NCBI RefSeq assembly: GCF_023278565.1
Contig: NC_064680.1
Location: 2,852,001 to 2,916,000 of the forward strand
Source of the DNA: Colletotrichum lupini
Lineage: Eukaryota; Ascomycota; Sordariomycetes; Glomerellales; Glomerellaceae
DNA length: 64,000 nucleotides
Direction of reading: 5' to 3'
The notes under the pieces are model-generated. The model was not told where the DNA came from. It ran no database searches and worked only from the letters and a program-made list of their open reading frames with translations. Positions 11,835 to 23,559 of the stretch are shown piece after piece (position 1 is the stretch's first letter; each line of letters begins with the position of its first letter). The position numbers and the translations under genes were made by a program.

Positions 11835-14800
11835 ACCCCCCTCGCCACCGAATCAGGCGGTGAGCGACCCCAAACCTGCTCCTCAGACCGAGGTGGAAGC
11901 TCTAAACGCCAAGCAAGAAGAAGAGAAATGCGAGATGTGGGCGATTTACATTGCGGCAATCGAGCAGAGAAAGGCAGAGAACTCTCGCCTGAAGGCACGT
12001 CTCGCCAAAGAGCGTCCCCGTCCCACATTCGTCATCGACAAGACCAAGAACCTGCCCGAAGTGATCCAGAAGAGACTTGGTGGCGTTGAAGGATTCGTCC
12101 ACCACCCCCAGCCGGTCAGCAAGCAAAACTTTAGCCTCCGTGAGTCTATCGACGTTCGCCGCGAGATTGTTTCTAGCAACCAAGCGTTGGCAGCCAGCAA
12201 CCACGCTTTGGCAGCCAGCAACGAGTCTCTCGCCTCAAGCAACCAGGAGTTGGCTTCGAAGATTGAAGCGTACGGAAAGGTTCAGCAGGACGTCGTCTCA
12301 CAGCAGTTCATGGCAAACTTCAACCTGATCCAGACTTACCGCGGAATGAGCACGATGCGACCAGTTCCTGAGTTTTTCGATGTCGACAAGAGCACCAGCC
12401 AAGCAAGCGTCCCAAGCCAGACGTCGAACGCCCATGTTCATGTTGCAGATGTCGCCCAGACGCCGAGCAAGATGATTCAAGTCACAAAGTCAACACAGAC
12501 TTCGGATCGCACCCGTCTCTCGTTCTCGCCAATTACCGTCTCGCCTATGTCGATGGCTCCGGTCATGCCCTCGCCGGCTAACTTCAAGACGGTCCAATTC
12601 ACTGAGCCAACGCAGAACTTGAGTCCTGAGCCTTTGTCTTTAGCATCGCTAGTCACCTCCTCGTCAACCCCACCGGTACCGACCTTGCGAGTCGAGCCGA
12701 AGAAGACCGACAGCGCCAAGGCCGAGCTTGACTTGACTGCTACGAAGGTGAATGCTCCGCCTGCAAGCCCAATGCAATCGCCAAGTACTCTTGCTGCCTT
12801 GGAGAAGATTATTAGCCTTCCCGACTCTCCGGTATTCTCGCACAGTACCCTTGACGAGAAGGACTCCTCAGTTCATGCCTCCCCGAATCTGAGCTTGCCA
12901 TCCAAGACGACTGAGAAGATGCCCTCACTTGGCACATCTACCACAGAACTCAGTGCAGCTGCTGTCATCGCTATTCAGCCCCAGCCTAAGATCGCTGAAA
13001 AGTTGCCCTCGCTCATTGGAGAGCTCTCTTCAGACAACATGTTCGTGGTTCAGGCCAAGCGACTCAAGAATGGAGATAAGACATCCTCGCTTGGTACCTC
13101 TCCTAGAGTTGGCAATATATTCGAGGCCCATATGAAGACCGCCATCGTCAAGCCCACGGTCGTTCTGCCGCTTTCAGAAGTTCCTGTTCTACCGGCGCCG
13201 ATCCCCGATGAAGAACCTGCGCCGAGCACCCTGACTCCTCTGATTTCCCAGTCACCTCTTGCCGCTGTCTCTGTCAATGCCTCAGCCAAGACCAACGAAG
13301 TTCCCAAGACCGAGAAACTCCATGAGCCAGTTCCTGGAGCACAGTCAATCCTGGTGACTTCTCAAGCCCCGAAGGCAGCTGCCGTGGCCGTGATTGCAAC
13401 TCCTGTCGTTACACCTGGTCTGCCCGATAGCGACATGGACTGGGAGATAGACGCTCAGCAGAAGTCCCAAATCGCCGAATCAGAGTCTGACGAGGAGAAC
13501 GAAAAAATGGACGAGGATTCTCCTCTGAAGCTTTTCTCGCAATCCGACTTTGAAGATGGCTCTGTTTCGGGCTCTGACTCTGCACCTCCTACGCCCTCAC
13601 CTGCTCCTCGTCCGAATGGGCCTCAGCCGCAGCAGGTACTGGACGAACCTATGTTCGATGCACCCCAGATCCGCCCTAACCGCGAGCTTGAGATGGACGA
13701 AGCCACCGTGCCTTCGGTAGACCGTCCCAACGCCCAGTTTCGACCTGCTCCTGAGGCTGAAATGATAGACGTCCCCGTCCCCGCAAGCTCTGAGTCCCAG
13801 TTAAGAGAAGTCCCAGAGAACAAGGAAAGGGAGTGGTCCTCGCCCCCGGTGTCCCCTCCTGTAACCCGGCTTGGTCCTCCTCCCGACTTCGTTGAGGTCG
13901 AAAAGGTCCCCGTCCCCGTCAGCCCTGAGCCGGGTTTGGAAAAGTCGCGGGAGAACGTCGAGGAAGAGAGATCTTCCTCTTCGGTATCTCTTCCAGCCCA
14001 GGCCACTTCTACTCCAGAGGTTGTGGAGGTCGACAAGGTCACCGTTGCCGCAGCTCCTGAGCCGCAGGTGCCAAAGAAGCCCATCAGAATTAAGTTCGTT
14101 AAGAAGGCCGCGAATCCGCTGATGACCCCGGTTCGGCCGAAGAAAAAGACGGCAGCGATAGGGCCTGATGCTTCTCCCAGACCCGATGCAGACAGTCCTG
14201 ACGTCTTGATTGTCCAGGCCCCTGACAACTGGAAGTCTACCGCAAAGGCGGACACTGGGTCGAAGCTCGTACTGCTACCAGTGAGCTCGCTCAAGTCAGT
14301 CTCCCAGCCAAGAACGGACCTTCCGCTGGATATTGCCGGATCTCGCAAGCCGAGCCCGCTGTCAAAGACAATCATCGAGCCTGAGCCAGACGTTAGCGAA
14401 AAGCCTGAGGGTAGATCGCCGTCTCCCATCGTCACTCGTGCGCCTGAGCCCCCTGCGCAATCTCAAAAGGAGACAACGACACCGACGACAACCACCGAGC
14501 CAGAATCTAAAGTACCCGGAGAGCCCAAGGACAGTTCGCCCTCTCCCACAATCCCTCAGATGCCTGAACCGCCTGTGCCTGGAACTGGCCTCCTCGCAAC
14601 GCCTTCGACGATTCCTGGTCTCTCATGGCCAGCGCCGCCCCCGCCAATGCCCTCGGCGACGCCACAGACCCTCGTCCTTCGAGACCTGCCTCCAGAGCCC
14701 GAGAAGGTGGAACCCGAGTCCGACGACGACTCAGACAGCGAGGTAGAGTTCCTAGGAATTGACGAGTACATCCCGCCGCGCAAGGTCATGCCACTGCGTC

Positions 14801-15597
14801 GCCGTCGTTTGGCATTGGCTCTGGGGCCGGCTCCTACTCCCGAGGCCTCAACCTCCGAGGCTCCTCCCTCCCGATCGTCAACGCCAGAGTCCGAGGCCTT
14901 ATCGGAGCTCCCTTCGGACTCGGACGACGACCAGGCAATGTCTGAGGACGAAGAACCTGCCCCTCGGAAAATCGCCCCGTTGCGTCGGCGTAGATTGGGA
15001 GACGAGGAAACGCAACGCGCTCAGGCACAAGAGCACGAGTTCCACAAGAAGAAGCTCCAGGAGGAACAAAAAGAGTTGGACGAGAAGGAAGCGAAGTCCC
15101 GGCTTCTGCCGCCACTTCCCATGGTGCCAGCCCCTTTCGTCGTTCGAACTACGCCTTTGAAGTTCAATCCCTTGCCTGCGCGCAATTCTTCGTCCGAGCC
15201 TAGTCCTGCGTCGAAGCTCAGTCCTGCGTTGCTTGCCGTCGCTCCTTCGCTTGCTGGACTCGTGGTAGTGATTGGATCCCCAGAGGTGGAGGACGAGCTG
15301 AAGAAATCTCTCGAACCGTTATGGGACCTCATCGATTCTGACCAGTTGAAGATGTACGGACCCAAAAGCCTCACGCAGCTGGCTATCAGAAGATGGGGCG
15401 AGCTCATGGAACACAAGCGGTACAACAGGGGACAGAGCATCTTCCGTAGTATGTTCGATGATCTCATTGACAAATGGGCCGAGTTGGTTGTGACGGAAAC
15501 TTTCGTCGCTCACCTCATTGTACCTAATGATGACGAATCACAGGCTGAGATTATGGACCCATGGCTTCAGAAGATCAGAGAAGCCCGGAAGAAATGA
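11835..15597 (+). CDS. Large disordered Ser/Pro-rich protein of unknown function
   Basis: The frame is open from the intron acceptor at 11834 to TGA 15595-15597. If the gene is independent, the first in-frame ATG is at 11935, giving 1,220 aa. If it is joined to the upstream frame, the whole would be about 1,418 codons including one TAG. Near the start there is a charged coiled coil (KAENSRLKARLAKERP) and a short tandem LAASN-type repeat (nt about 12175-12245). The middle is low-complexity Pro/Ser/Glu-rich. It contains repeated PVPVSPEP- and PSPI-like segments and two copies of a [KR]xxPLRRRRL motif (about 14785 and 14975). The C-terminal 100 residues are a folded-looking helical region (LEPLWDLIDSDQLKMYG). 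I do not recognise the family. Confidence 0.75.
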
Positions 15598-15969
15598 ACA
15601 ATCTTGAGACGATATCAAGAAGTCAGCGAGATGTCGAGGACCGCAAGATTGAAGAAAAGGAACGAAAAGACCAAAAAAAAAAGTCCGAAAATCACAAAAC
15701 CCGAAAAAACAAACCACCCATACGCACGCGTACGACCTTACTTACGAAGTTTTTTGAGACGAGATCAAGAGAGCAGATAATGGAAGAGGAAGTTGATGAG
15801 AGAGAAAAAGAAAACACCAAAAAAAAGTCTCGAAATCACAAAACCCGAAAAAAAAACCACCCATCTACCTGTACCACGACCACATAGCACCAGAGAGACT
15901 GGAAGACGGAGAGCGACTGACGCGGTGTTTGATTACCGACGTACGAAGAGTTTGCTATGTTTGTTCGGA
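15598..15969. repeat. About 150-bp diverged tandem duplication in a 3' flank
   Basis: Two similar A-rich blocks begin with GAGACGATATCAAGA (15606) and GAGACGAGATCAAGA (15756). Each ends with a run of A, then AATCACAAAACCCGAAAA and AACCACCCAT. The spacing is 143-150 bp. The repeat lies between the stop of the large disordered protein and the stop of atg14, so it would be part of one or both 3' UTRs. No gene is seen. Confidence 0.7.
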
Positions 15970-17428
15970 TTACCTGTTTTTCACCTTTGTCCAGCCATTT
16001 GTACCACCACCACCGACAGCGCGATTCGCCTGACCTTCGCCTTCGTCGATAGCCCAAGCATCGTCCTCGAGAACCTCCCACTCCGGAACGGCAACCTCAC
16101 TGATAAGCTTCTTCTTGAGCCTATCAGCAAGCTTCAGGGGGGTGGGAAGCTTGAAACCGCGAATGAATTCGGATCCCTCTGCGCTGCCAAGGAAAGCGTG
16201 AGCTGTGCCATGGGAATATCGTCCCATCCACGAGGGAGCTTTGCCGAGCTCTTCTTGATCAAGCGCATCGTGCTTCGCCCCGGGAGATGAAGTTGCAGGT
16301 GGATAGAGGCGACCAGTCTGGGTGCTGTGAAGTTGTTGGCCAATGAGCAAGTTGTACAAGTTGCGGCCCATATGACACACATCCTCGAACGAGTTACGAT
16401 CTCCTACAAAGACGCCCTGAGTACTGCAGGCCCAAGCAATATCGTACGCCAGCAATGTCACGCCCTCCAGGACCAAGGAATGAGCAGCAGGGTCTTCCTT
16501 GGCCAGTATGGGTAAAGTCTTATCGACGAAGAGTGGCCGCGGGCGAGGCATATACTGCGGCTGGCTCTCGCGCTCTTCTGCAGAGAAGCTGGTAACGGGC
16601 GAGGTTCCAGGAAACGGCACTTCCCCATGCTGATACGACGAGGAAAGATTGAAGATGGTCGGGCGCGGATAGTCTCGATGCGGCAGTGTTATCTCTGCAG
16701 GGAGCCTAACCGAGAGGTAATGACTTGTCAAAGCCAGAATATGGGCGATGTTGGCGAGAGAGGTGGACAAGAGTTCTGGCGAAATAACTGTCAAGGTCAG
16801 TTTAAGTGTCACTCGCCAAGTTTGGAGTGCGATACTAACCATTCATAGATGAGAGATCGACGATGTCGACACCCCCGATCTTGTACTCGTACCGAGCAGA
16901 TGATCCCTTCTTGATGCGACGAAGTCCATACAGCTTGGCGGCCTCCATGCACAAGAAAGATCGAGTCGACGACATCTGGTCCGCACTTCGGGTCCATTTA
17001 TACTTGGCAACCGAGATGGAGCGTTCAGTCTCTTCCAGCTGTCTAGTTCTCCGAGCAGCTATGCCACTCGATGCAGATGCAAGGTCGGATTTGCGGCGAA
17101 TGAGGGCGGCTTTGCGATCAGCAATCTCTTTTCTGGCAGCGGCAATTTCACCCTTGAGTTTCTCAGCTTGGGCGATGATCTGTTCGGTGCGATCTTCGGC
17201 CGATCTTTGAGAGGCACTCAGCGACTCGAGAACAACACTTCGACCAGGGCCATCATCTGCCTTGTCCTGAGCAAGCAGGTCGTTGATCTCCTTCTGAAGA
17301 GTCTCATTCTCCATCAGCGCCTGCAGATTCTTGATGCGACCCTCATAGCAGTGGTTGCGAGCATCGACGGCACAGAGAAAGGGAAGACGCTGAGCATTGT
17401 GAGGCCTACAGCATATGTCGCAATTCAT
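15970..17428 (-). CDS. atg14: Autophagy protein Atg14 (PI3-kinase complex I subunit)
   Basis: Exons are 17428-16840 and 16787-15970 on the minus strand. The 52-bp GTTAGT...CAG intron joins DLSSMN to VISPELLS, giving 468 aa. The N-terminus is MNCDICCRPH followed by LPFLCAVDARN, the cysteine-containing opening of fungal Atg14. Residues about 60-160 form long coiled coils with many Lys/Glu/Arg, the part that contacts Atg6 and Vps34 in this family. The C-terminal half contains NIAHILALTSHYLSVRLP and HMGRNLYNLL, typical of the Atg14/UVRAG fold. It directs the Vps34 complex to the phagophore assembly site. Vps38/UVRAG is the alternative paralogue, but the N-terminal Cys motif favours Atg14. Confidence 0.82.
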
Positions 17429-18173
17429 TTTGGCGATTTTCTGGTCGACTCCAGGCAGGCGGCGACTCGAGATGTGATACGATGAGGCGCATGCACAGAG
17501 CGTTGTTCCCTCGGAATGACGTTTGGTATTTGAGTTTCCGGTAAGTGGATCTTGGAGAGAGAAACCCCCCAAGGCCCTGGAAGGAATCACCGACTTGATA
17601 TATACGCCGACTCTCGGAAAGCAAGGTGCGTCGATCGGGGCGTTCAGACGACCTGTGAGTGGGAGGTCGCTTGGGTCGTCGGTCGAGTCACGGGAACGAG
17701 GTCGGGTGAGAGACAATGAATGGGCCAGAATGGGAAACACTCGACTGCCGTTGGTGTTGGCGCAAGCGGACTCCGACAGGCAGCAGGGGTGACCCCATGG
17801 GCCATGGCACCCTCCCCCATGTCCCTTTCCTGCGCCACACTTTCTTCCCTTGGCGCTTGCTTCCTTCTTAGCGCCACACTTTGAACTTTTGGCAGTCAGA
17901 TTGCTAACGTCCCTTTGGCAGGCAGGAAACACCAACGGTACCGCTACAGGCGCCATTTGTCGTATTACCTCCCTGGAAGCGGTAGTAACACCCTGAGTTC
18001 CTGCCTCTCTCTACACCCGAAAATCAACAGCACTTTCAAGGCGCACCAAAAAAAAAAGACTCCCATACACAACCAAAACCAAAAAAGAACAACAACCTTC
18101 ACCATCGAATTTCTCAGCTTATCTTCTTCGTCCCTCAACTTCCTTGCACAACTTTTCAGGCCCATCAGCAAAC
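17429..18173. promoter_or_regulatory. Divergent promoter between atg14 and the 139-aa protein gene
   Basis: These 745 bp separate two divergent genes. A 12-bp direct repeat GCGCCACACTTT occurs at 17832-17843 and 17871-17882 with a 27-bp spacer. A polypurine tract and a CT-rich leader precede the ATG at 18174. The repeat is a candidate binding site, but no factor can be named. Confidence 0.5.
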
Positions 18174-18711
18174 ATGGCCGACGCGGGAAACAACCAGCAA
18201 AAGGCTAAGTCCCTCCAGACTACGAAGACACCTGAGCCTCGTTTGGACCAGCAACTCGCCAACGGTCAGGACAACGGCAACAACACCCCCAGCACTCCGG
18301 GTGTCTTTCCGGCTTTTGACTGGGACGATTTCGAAGCCAGGTACGAGAAGGCTCTCGCCGATGCAGACGAGAAGGAGCGCGAGCTCTTGCTCGAATTCGA
18401 CGGTCTTGTCAAGGTATGTACGATGCCCGCTTTTTTCCAACTTACAGTCATGGTGACCATCATGCTACAGTACTTCAACGTCTGGGCATCCACTTCCAGC
18501 GCCCATGACAATGAGCGCGCAGTCAAGCGCCTTCATACCAGACAGAGATTTGTCAATCTGGAGGAACAGAATATGGCTCAGAAGCAGGAACACAGTAAGT
18601 TCTCCTTCATCATTGTCTCGCTACCAAGTGCATCCGACTAACAGCTCATTTACAGTGACTGAGGTTCTCCGGGCCTTCCAAAGCGCCCTCGCCCTCTTAA
18701 GCAAGTCTTAA
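18174..18711 (+). CDS. Conserved-looking small coiled-coil protein (139 aa)
   Basis: Three exons, 18174-18413, 18471-18594 and 18656-18711, join in consistent phase. Donors are GTATGT and GTAAGT, acceptors are ACAG, and a CTAAC branch precedes exon 3. The product has a disordered N-terminus (about 1-45), then FDWDDFEARYEKALADADEK, and an amphipathic helical region running to the C-terminus (VLRAFQSALALLSKS). There is no signal peptide or membrane segment. Two phase-consistent introns in such a short gene argue that it is real. I do not recognise a named family, so the function is unknown. Confidence 0.75.
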
Positions 18712-19134
18712 GTGCCTTCAAGGCTGGAGACAGGAGGAGCAATCACAATGTTTGATTATCTGTGCAAAATACTGCACAAAACACATGTTCGACTTCCCAA
18801 GCAGGAGCGCGCTGGTTCGCGTCCCCTTCCCACTTTCCCTGAGTGATGGTGGTGAAGCGGGCCCCACACGTGATCCAAGCTCCGGGCGCCCAACGCGCTG
18901 ATCCTGCGGTCCTCCCATCCAAATATTCAACTTACCTACTTCCTTCTTACAATAATTTCCTTCTCTCAAATCTTCCTCCACCCAACTTCCTTCCTTCAAC
19001 ACCCATCTCCATCATATCTTCCCTCATTCAACCGCTTTCCCTACAAAACACCCACACCAAAAAAAAAAAAACCAGTCAAGAAGCACCACATCAACCCACC
19101 AACCTCAAGCTTCCACCCAGGCTGGCTGGCCCAA

Positions 19135-19679
19135 ATGATGCCATCGTTTGCTGCACCAAGCGTCAGCAATGTGAGTCCCTCATCGATACCTTCCAATTTT
19201 CATACTGACTCCCATCACAGAACGACTTGGTAGCATTCTTCGAGGCTCATTTCTCTGGTGCGGCAGTCCGCAATTTCCAAGCTGATTTTTTGAATCCAAA
19301 TCATCAGCCGGACGCTGCAACCACCAATGCCTCAGTCGAAGAAGATGGCGACGTCTTCGAGGAAGAATACGATCTCGGCTACTATTACGATGGCGTCAAA
19401 CGAACACTCACTGACGACCAAATCGCCATGTTTCGCCATTCTGAGCTCGAAACCATCAAGCGAGAGCAAGAGCGACGTTCAACGGCAGTACGCCAGGCAG
19501 GTGAGACTGGCGAGGATGGCACCCTTCGGGCTGCCGAGCCATCTCGCCCGCCGGGCAAAACTGCTAAGAACAAGAAGAAGAAACGGGGGAAGGGCAAGGG
19601 CCAAGAGCCCAAGCCCGACCTCCGCAAACGCACATGGGATGTCGTCGAGTCGGGGCTTGACACCCTCGACTACGATTGA
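19135..19679 (+). CDS. Small conserved fungal protein, possibly DUF3807-like (164 aa)
   Basis: Exon 1 is 19135-19170 (MMPSFAAPSVSN) and exon 2 is 19221-19679, joined by a 50-bp GTGAGT...CAG intron in phase 0. The protein reads NDLVAFFEAHFSGAAVRNFQ..., then an acidic segment with FEEEYDLGYYYDGVKRTLTD, a helical KREQERR stretch and a very basic KNKKKKRGKGKG tract. It ends WDVVESGLDTLDYD. The basic tract suggests a nuclear or nucleolar location. The overall pattern fits my memory of the fungal family DUF3807, but I hold that loosely. ATG 19138 is an equally good start. Confidence 0.72.
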
Positions 19680-19750
19680 CATTCCACCGCCATCAACGCC
19701 CGGGCTGGCTGCCTCTGGTCGGGGATCTGTATGCCATTGGTGTTCACTCC

Positions 19751-19920
19751 TAGACCTTCTGGTGCCGGAAAGAACCATGCGGTCATTGACCCATGGACCT
19801 TCTGGTACCAGAAAGAACTGGGGGTGTGCCACTTCTAGACCTTCTGGCGGCTGGAAAGAACCATTGGGTCAGTGACCCGTGGACCTTCCGGTCGTCGGAA
19901 AGAACTAGAGGTCGCCACTT
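19751..19920 (+). repeat. Two tandem 85-bp units, each with two imperfect palindromes
   Basis: Unit 1 begins TAGACCTTCTGG at 19751 and unit 2 begins TAGACCTTCTGG at 19836, an exact 85-bp period. Each unit holds two inverted repeats of the form CTTCTGGNxCCxGAAAG (for example CTTCTGGTACCAGAAAG near 19799), separated by GTCATTGACCC/GTCAGTGACCC. This gives four hairpin-capable elements in the 3' flank of the 164-aa protein gene. Confidence 0.85.
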
Positions 19921-21364
19921 TTTGTATACAGACACGATCATGCACTCCCAGCTTTTGCCACCACGCTGGGGATTTTCCCTACGCTCGCGCAACGTGCTGC
20001 AGTGCCTTGTGCACTCAGCACCGTTCTAACTGTCGCAGAAATTGGGGGCCTCACACACGCTCTCATATCTGCTTGACGACCTGAACGCTGACGTCGAGGC
20101 AAATGCCTCCGTCGGTTCGCGGGGCTTGATGTGCGGGAATCCACCAAAATCCACTGTCATTGAAGGTATGTTCATTTCTCTTTTCTCTTTACCCCAATAC
20201 CCTGTATGCTATGATGAAAACCTTGTATCGTCATCCTTAGTCGGATCCATTGCCAGAGCTGACTACTGCCGGCCAATTCCGGCGCCTGAGTCGCACTGAG
20301 CTTGGACATGACGAGCAATAATCTTCTCTCTGACAGCATTCTCTCGCACTTCTTGGTCTTTGCAATTACTCAAGTCGAGGGACATCTGCTAACATTGGTT
20401 CCCAGGTCAATTGAATCAGGCATGTATTGCCTCGTGGCGGTATGGAAGAGGTGTTGGATGCCGGATGGCGACATAGGAAGAGGCATAAGATGCCATACAG
20501 GAAGATGAGAAGAGGCATAAAATGCCCACATTGGGATGGCAGAAGTGGCCTTTTGAGTCGTGTGGGAACAGGAAGTTGCACATGAAGGACGTGAGGATGA
20601 GACGATGTCTCAATGGAACAGAAAGGAATGGACGTCTTGGTCTTGCGGAGGAATGATTGATATGATACCCTTGTTTGCTACTGTCGGTCTGAAACGTTTG
20701 ATGATTACCTTTGGTCATGGGAAAAGGAAATACAGAATGTCTGGAATTGCCAAACACGTTTGTCTTTCGAACAGTACTGTTGCCCTGAATTTGCTAAATT
20801 GACAACGATCCAATGATATATGCAACCAACCGTCTGTTTGATGTTCGAGTGAGATGTTCCTGAACCATCTACGAGCCCCAGTGAAGGAGAAGGTGATCTA
20901 CTCCAAAGCACTGCCTTCCTTCATGAACAGCGACTGTCTGGAACCTTACTATGCGACCTCCCGTTGAGCGCATGACTGACTTCTTACAATCACTGTAGCC
21001 ATCGCGCCGAAGGGACTCTAGTCAAGGTTCGTGACACAGGTCGAGACAGTTGGACGGCAGGGGCGTGCACGGATCACTTGGTCTTATCGGGCGGCCAGGA
21101 CGATAAGCGGGAAGGCGCCTTTTCGGTCGACGACCAATCACGGCTCCAGACCGCTAAGCCTGATTTTAGACATCCCACCTTGATTTACTCCCTGCCCCGT
21201 TCTCCCACCACCACCACCCGCTCCACGTCCAGCCAGGCTACCTCAGCCACGCCGAGACCCCTCCTCCTCGTCCTGCCTCCGCCGCAAAATCCAACCTCAC
21301 GCAACATCACCACACCGTCCCTGTCCAAACCTGCGTACGATCGTAGGCAAAAAAGTCGCCCAAC
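19921..21364. other. Intergenic: no gene; CK2 promoter at the right end
   Basis: About 1.44 kb contains no convincing exon. The last 200 bp before 21365 are a CT/CCACCACC-rich leader ending AACATGGCG, consistent with the promoter and 5' UTR of the kinase gene. Confidence 0.5.
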
Positions 21365-22836
21365 ATGGCGCGGGTCTACGCAGATGTCAACCAGAACATG
21401 CCCCGCAGCTACTGGGACTACGATTCAGTCAACATTAGTAGGTTTCCAAACTCGCGCTTCCTACCCTGTCTCTCTCGCCCAGAGATCGACTAGGTGTTTG
21501 CGACCTGCATTCGCCATACCTACTTACCATGTGTTGCCCAACTTTGCGGATTCACAGTTACTAACCTTTCAATCAACAGGCTGGGGGGTTCTCGAGAACT
21601 ACGAGGTCGTTAGGAAAATTGGTACGTTTTGTGCTTCCGCCGAGGGTGGCCCCCGCGCCGCGCGCATGCGCCATACCGCCGCATACTCTGCGCGCACGAG
21701 TCGAACCGAAGAAAGCATATTTGGCTGATACAGGTCTTCAACAACAGGTCGCGGAAAATACTCCGAGGTCTTTGAGGGCATCAATGTCGTTAACTACCAG
21801 AAGTGCGTCATCAAGGTCTTGAAGCCTGTTAAGAAGAAGAAGATCAAGCGTGAGATCAAGATCTTGCAAAACTTGGCGGGAGGACCCAATGTCGTGGCTC
21901 TTCTGGACGTGGTCAGGGACTCACAAGTAAGCGAATTCTGCCGTAAGATCATTCGCCAAGTCAGTGGGCTAATGATACATTTTCGAGTAGAGCAAGACGC
22001 CATCCCTCATCTTCGAGCATGTCAATAACACCGACTTCCGAAGCCTCTACCCCAAATTCAACGATCTTGATGTTCGCTACTACATCAATGAGCTACTGAA
22101 GGCTCTTGACTTCTGTCACAGCAAGGGCATCATGCACCGCGACGTCAAACCTCACAACGTTATGATCGATCATGAGAACAGAAAGGTACGTATCGCGCTT
22201 GGTGGAATACATCATGGTCTTGAAACTAATACTATGCCAGTTGCGACTCATTGACTGGGGTTTGGCCGAGTTTTACCACCAGGGAACTGAGTACAACGTG
22301 CGCGTGGCTTCCAGATACTTCAAGGGTCCCGAGTTGTTGGTCGATTTCCAGGAGTACGACTACAGCTTGGACATGTGGAGTCTGGGTGCCATGTTTGCCT
22401 CCATGATCTTCCGCAAGGAGCCGTTCTTCCATGGCAACTCTAACTCAGACCAACTTGTCAAGATTGCGAAGGTGCTCGGTACGGACGACCTCTTCGACTA
22501 CCTCGACAAGTACGAGATCGAGCTCGATGCGCAGTATGACGACATCCTCGGCCGTTTCCAGAAGAAGCCCTGGCACTCTTTCGTCACCGCGGAAAACCAG
22601 CGCTTCGTCAGCAATGAAGCGATTGATTTCCTGGACAAGCTTCTTCGATACGACCATCAAGTATGTTGACATCATGCGAGGCGAGACTAGGCGAGAATGA
22701 TGTACTGACATGCAAGCAGGAACGTCTTACTGCCAAGGAGGCCCAGGCACACCCTTACTTCAACCCTGTTCGGGACCCCGAGGTTTTCAAGCAGCACTTG
22801 GCCAACCAGACCGCCTCAGGTGTGAGCAGCAACTGA
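21365..22836 (+). CDS. cka1: Casein kinase 2 catalytic subunit alpha
   Basis: Six exons join in phase: 21365-21437, 21580-21621, 21748-21926, 21991-22185, 22241-22660 and 22720-22836, giving 341 aa, the normal CK2-alpha length. The protein begins [20 protein letters not shown]. It has the glycine-rich loop [13 protein letters not shown], the basic substrate-binding [15 protein letters not shown] helix, the catalytic loop [12 protein letters not shown], and the CK2-specific DWGLAEFY in place of DFG. This constitutively active Ser/Thr kinase phosphorylates acidic sites in many nuclear and cytosolic proteins and works as a tetramer with CK2-beta. Exon 2 is only 42 nt, and its reading is fixed by the conserved [14 protein letters not shown]. 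Confidence 0.97.
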
Positions 22837-23559
22837 GTCTAAGTCGTCGGCCAGCTTGGTTTCGCAACTACTCACACCCCACGCGACAATTTGGATCTTC
22901 CCTCTGCACATAGACTGTACGCAAGAGGCATAACACTGCAGGCGGCGCAGGCGGTCACTCCGGGACTAGACCCTGCAACCGCAAGCCGGCCCGGGTTCTA
23001 GACTAAAGTCCCTTCTTCCAGGAGTGAACATGGCTCGGATCAACGGGACAAAGAAGCATGAAGCGGACCTTCCACCTCCCTCAGTCTCAATACATGGAAT
23101 GATTATTCGAAATGACTTTTCAAGATGGGTACCTGTTCACGGGCGACGACACGAAAGGTGGTCTACACACATATTTTAGGCGTACAAACGTCGACCAAAG
23201 CAAGGAGCAGCGAGGACGAATGGAGAAATGTGGTGGAAGACAGGAAATTTGGCTTGCGTAAGGATCTGGGTTTCACCACACCGGGGATAAGGCGTTTGCG
23301 AGGTCCATGCCCCTTCCGTTCCAACTGCCCCTCGACATCCATGACTTTGCATAACGTGGTTTTCATGATTTTCTTTACAGAAGCTCTCTGGTATTCATCT
23401 GATGTAGCGACTAATGAGGAAGCTACTTGGCTTCCATGACCTCACCTTAAGGCCACAAGTGCCCCGCTATCTGCTGTTTCTATCTGCGCGTCCGAGAGAG
23501 GTTCCTCTGTGCTCCCATGACAAGACCTCGCTCTCCAAGTATGCTTTGATTCCTTGACC
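22837..23559. other. Convergent intergenic region, no gene seen
   Basis: These 723 bp lie between the 3' ends of the CK2 gene (+) and scm3 (-). They should hold both 3' UTRs and terminators. No coding signal is seen. Confidence 0.55.

Noticed and set aside
13623..14435. 270-codon minus-strand frame
   Set aside because: It is a Ser/Gly/Thr-rich shadow of the Pro/Ser-rich disordered protein.
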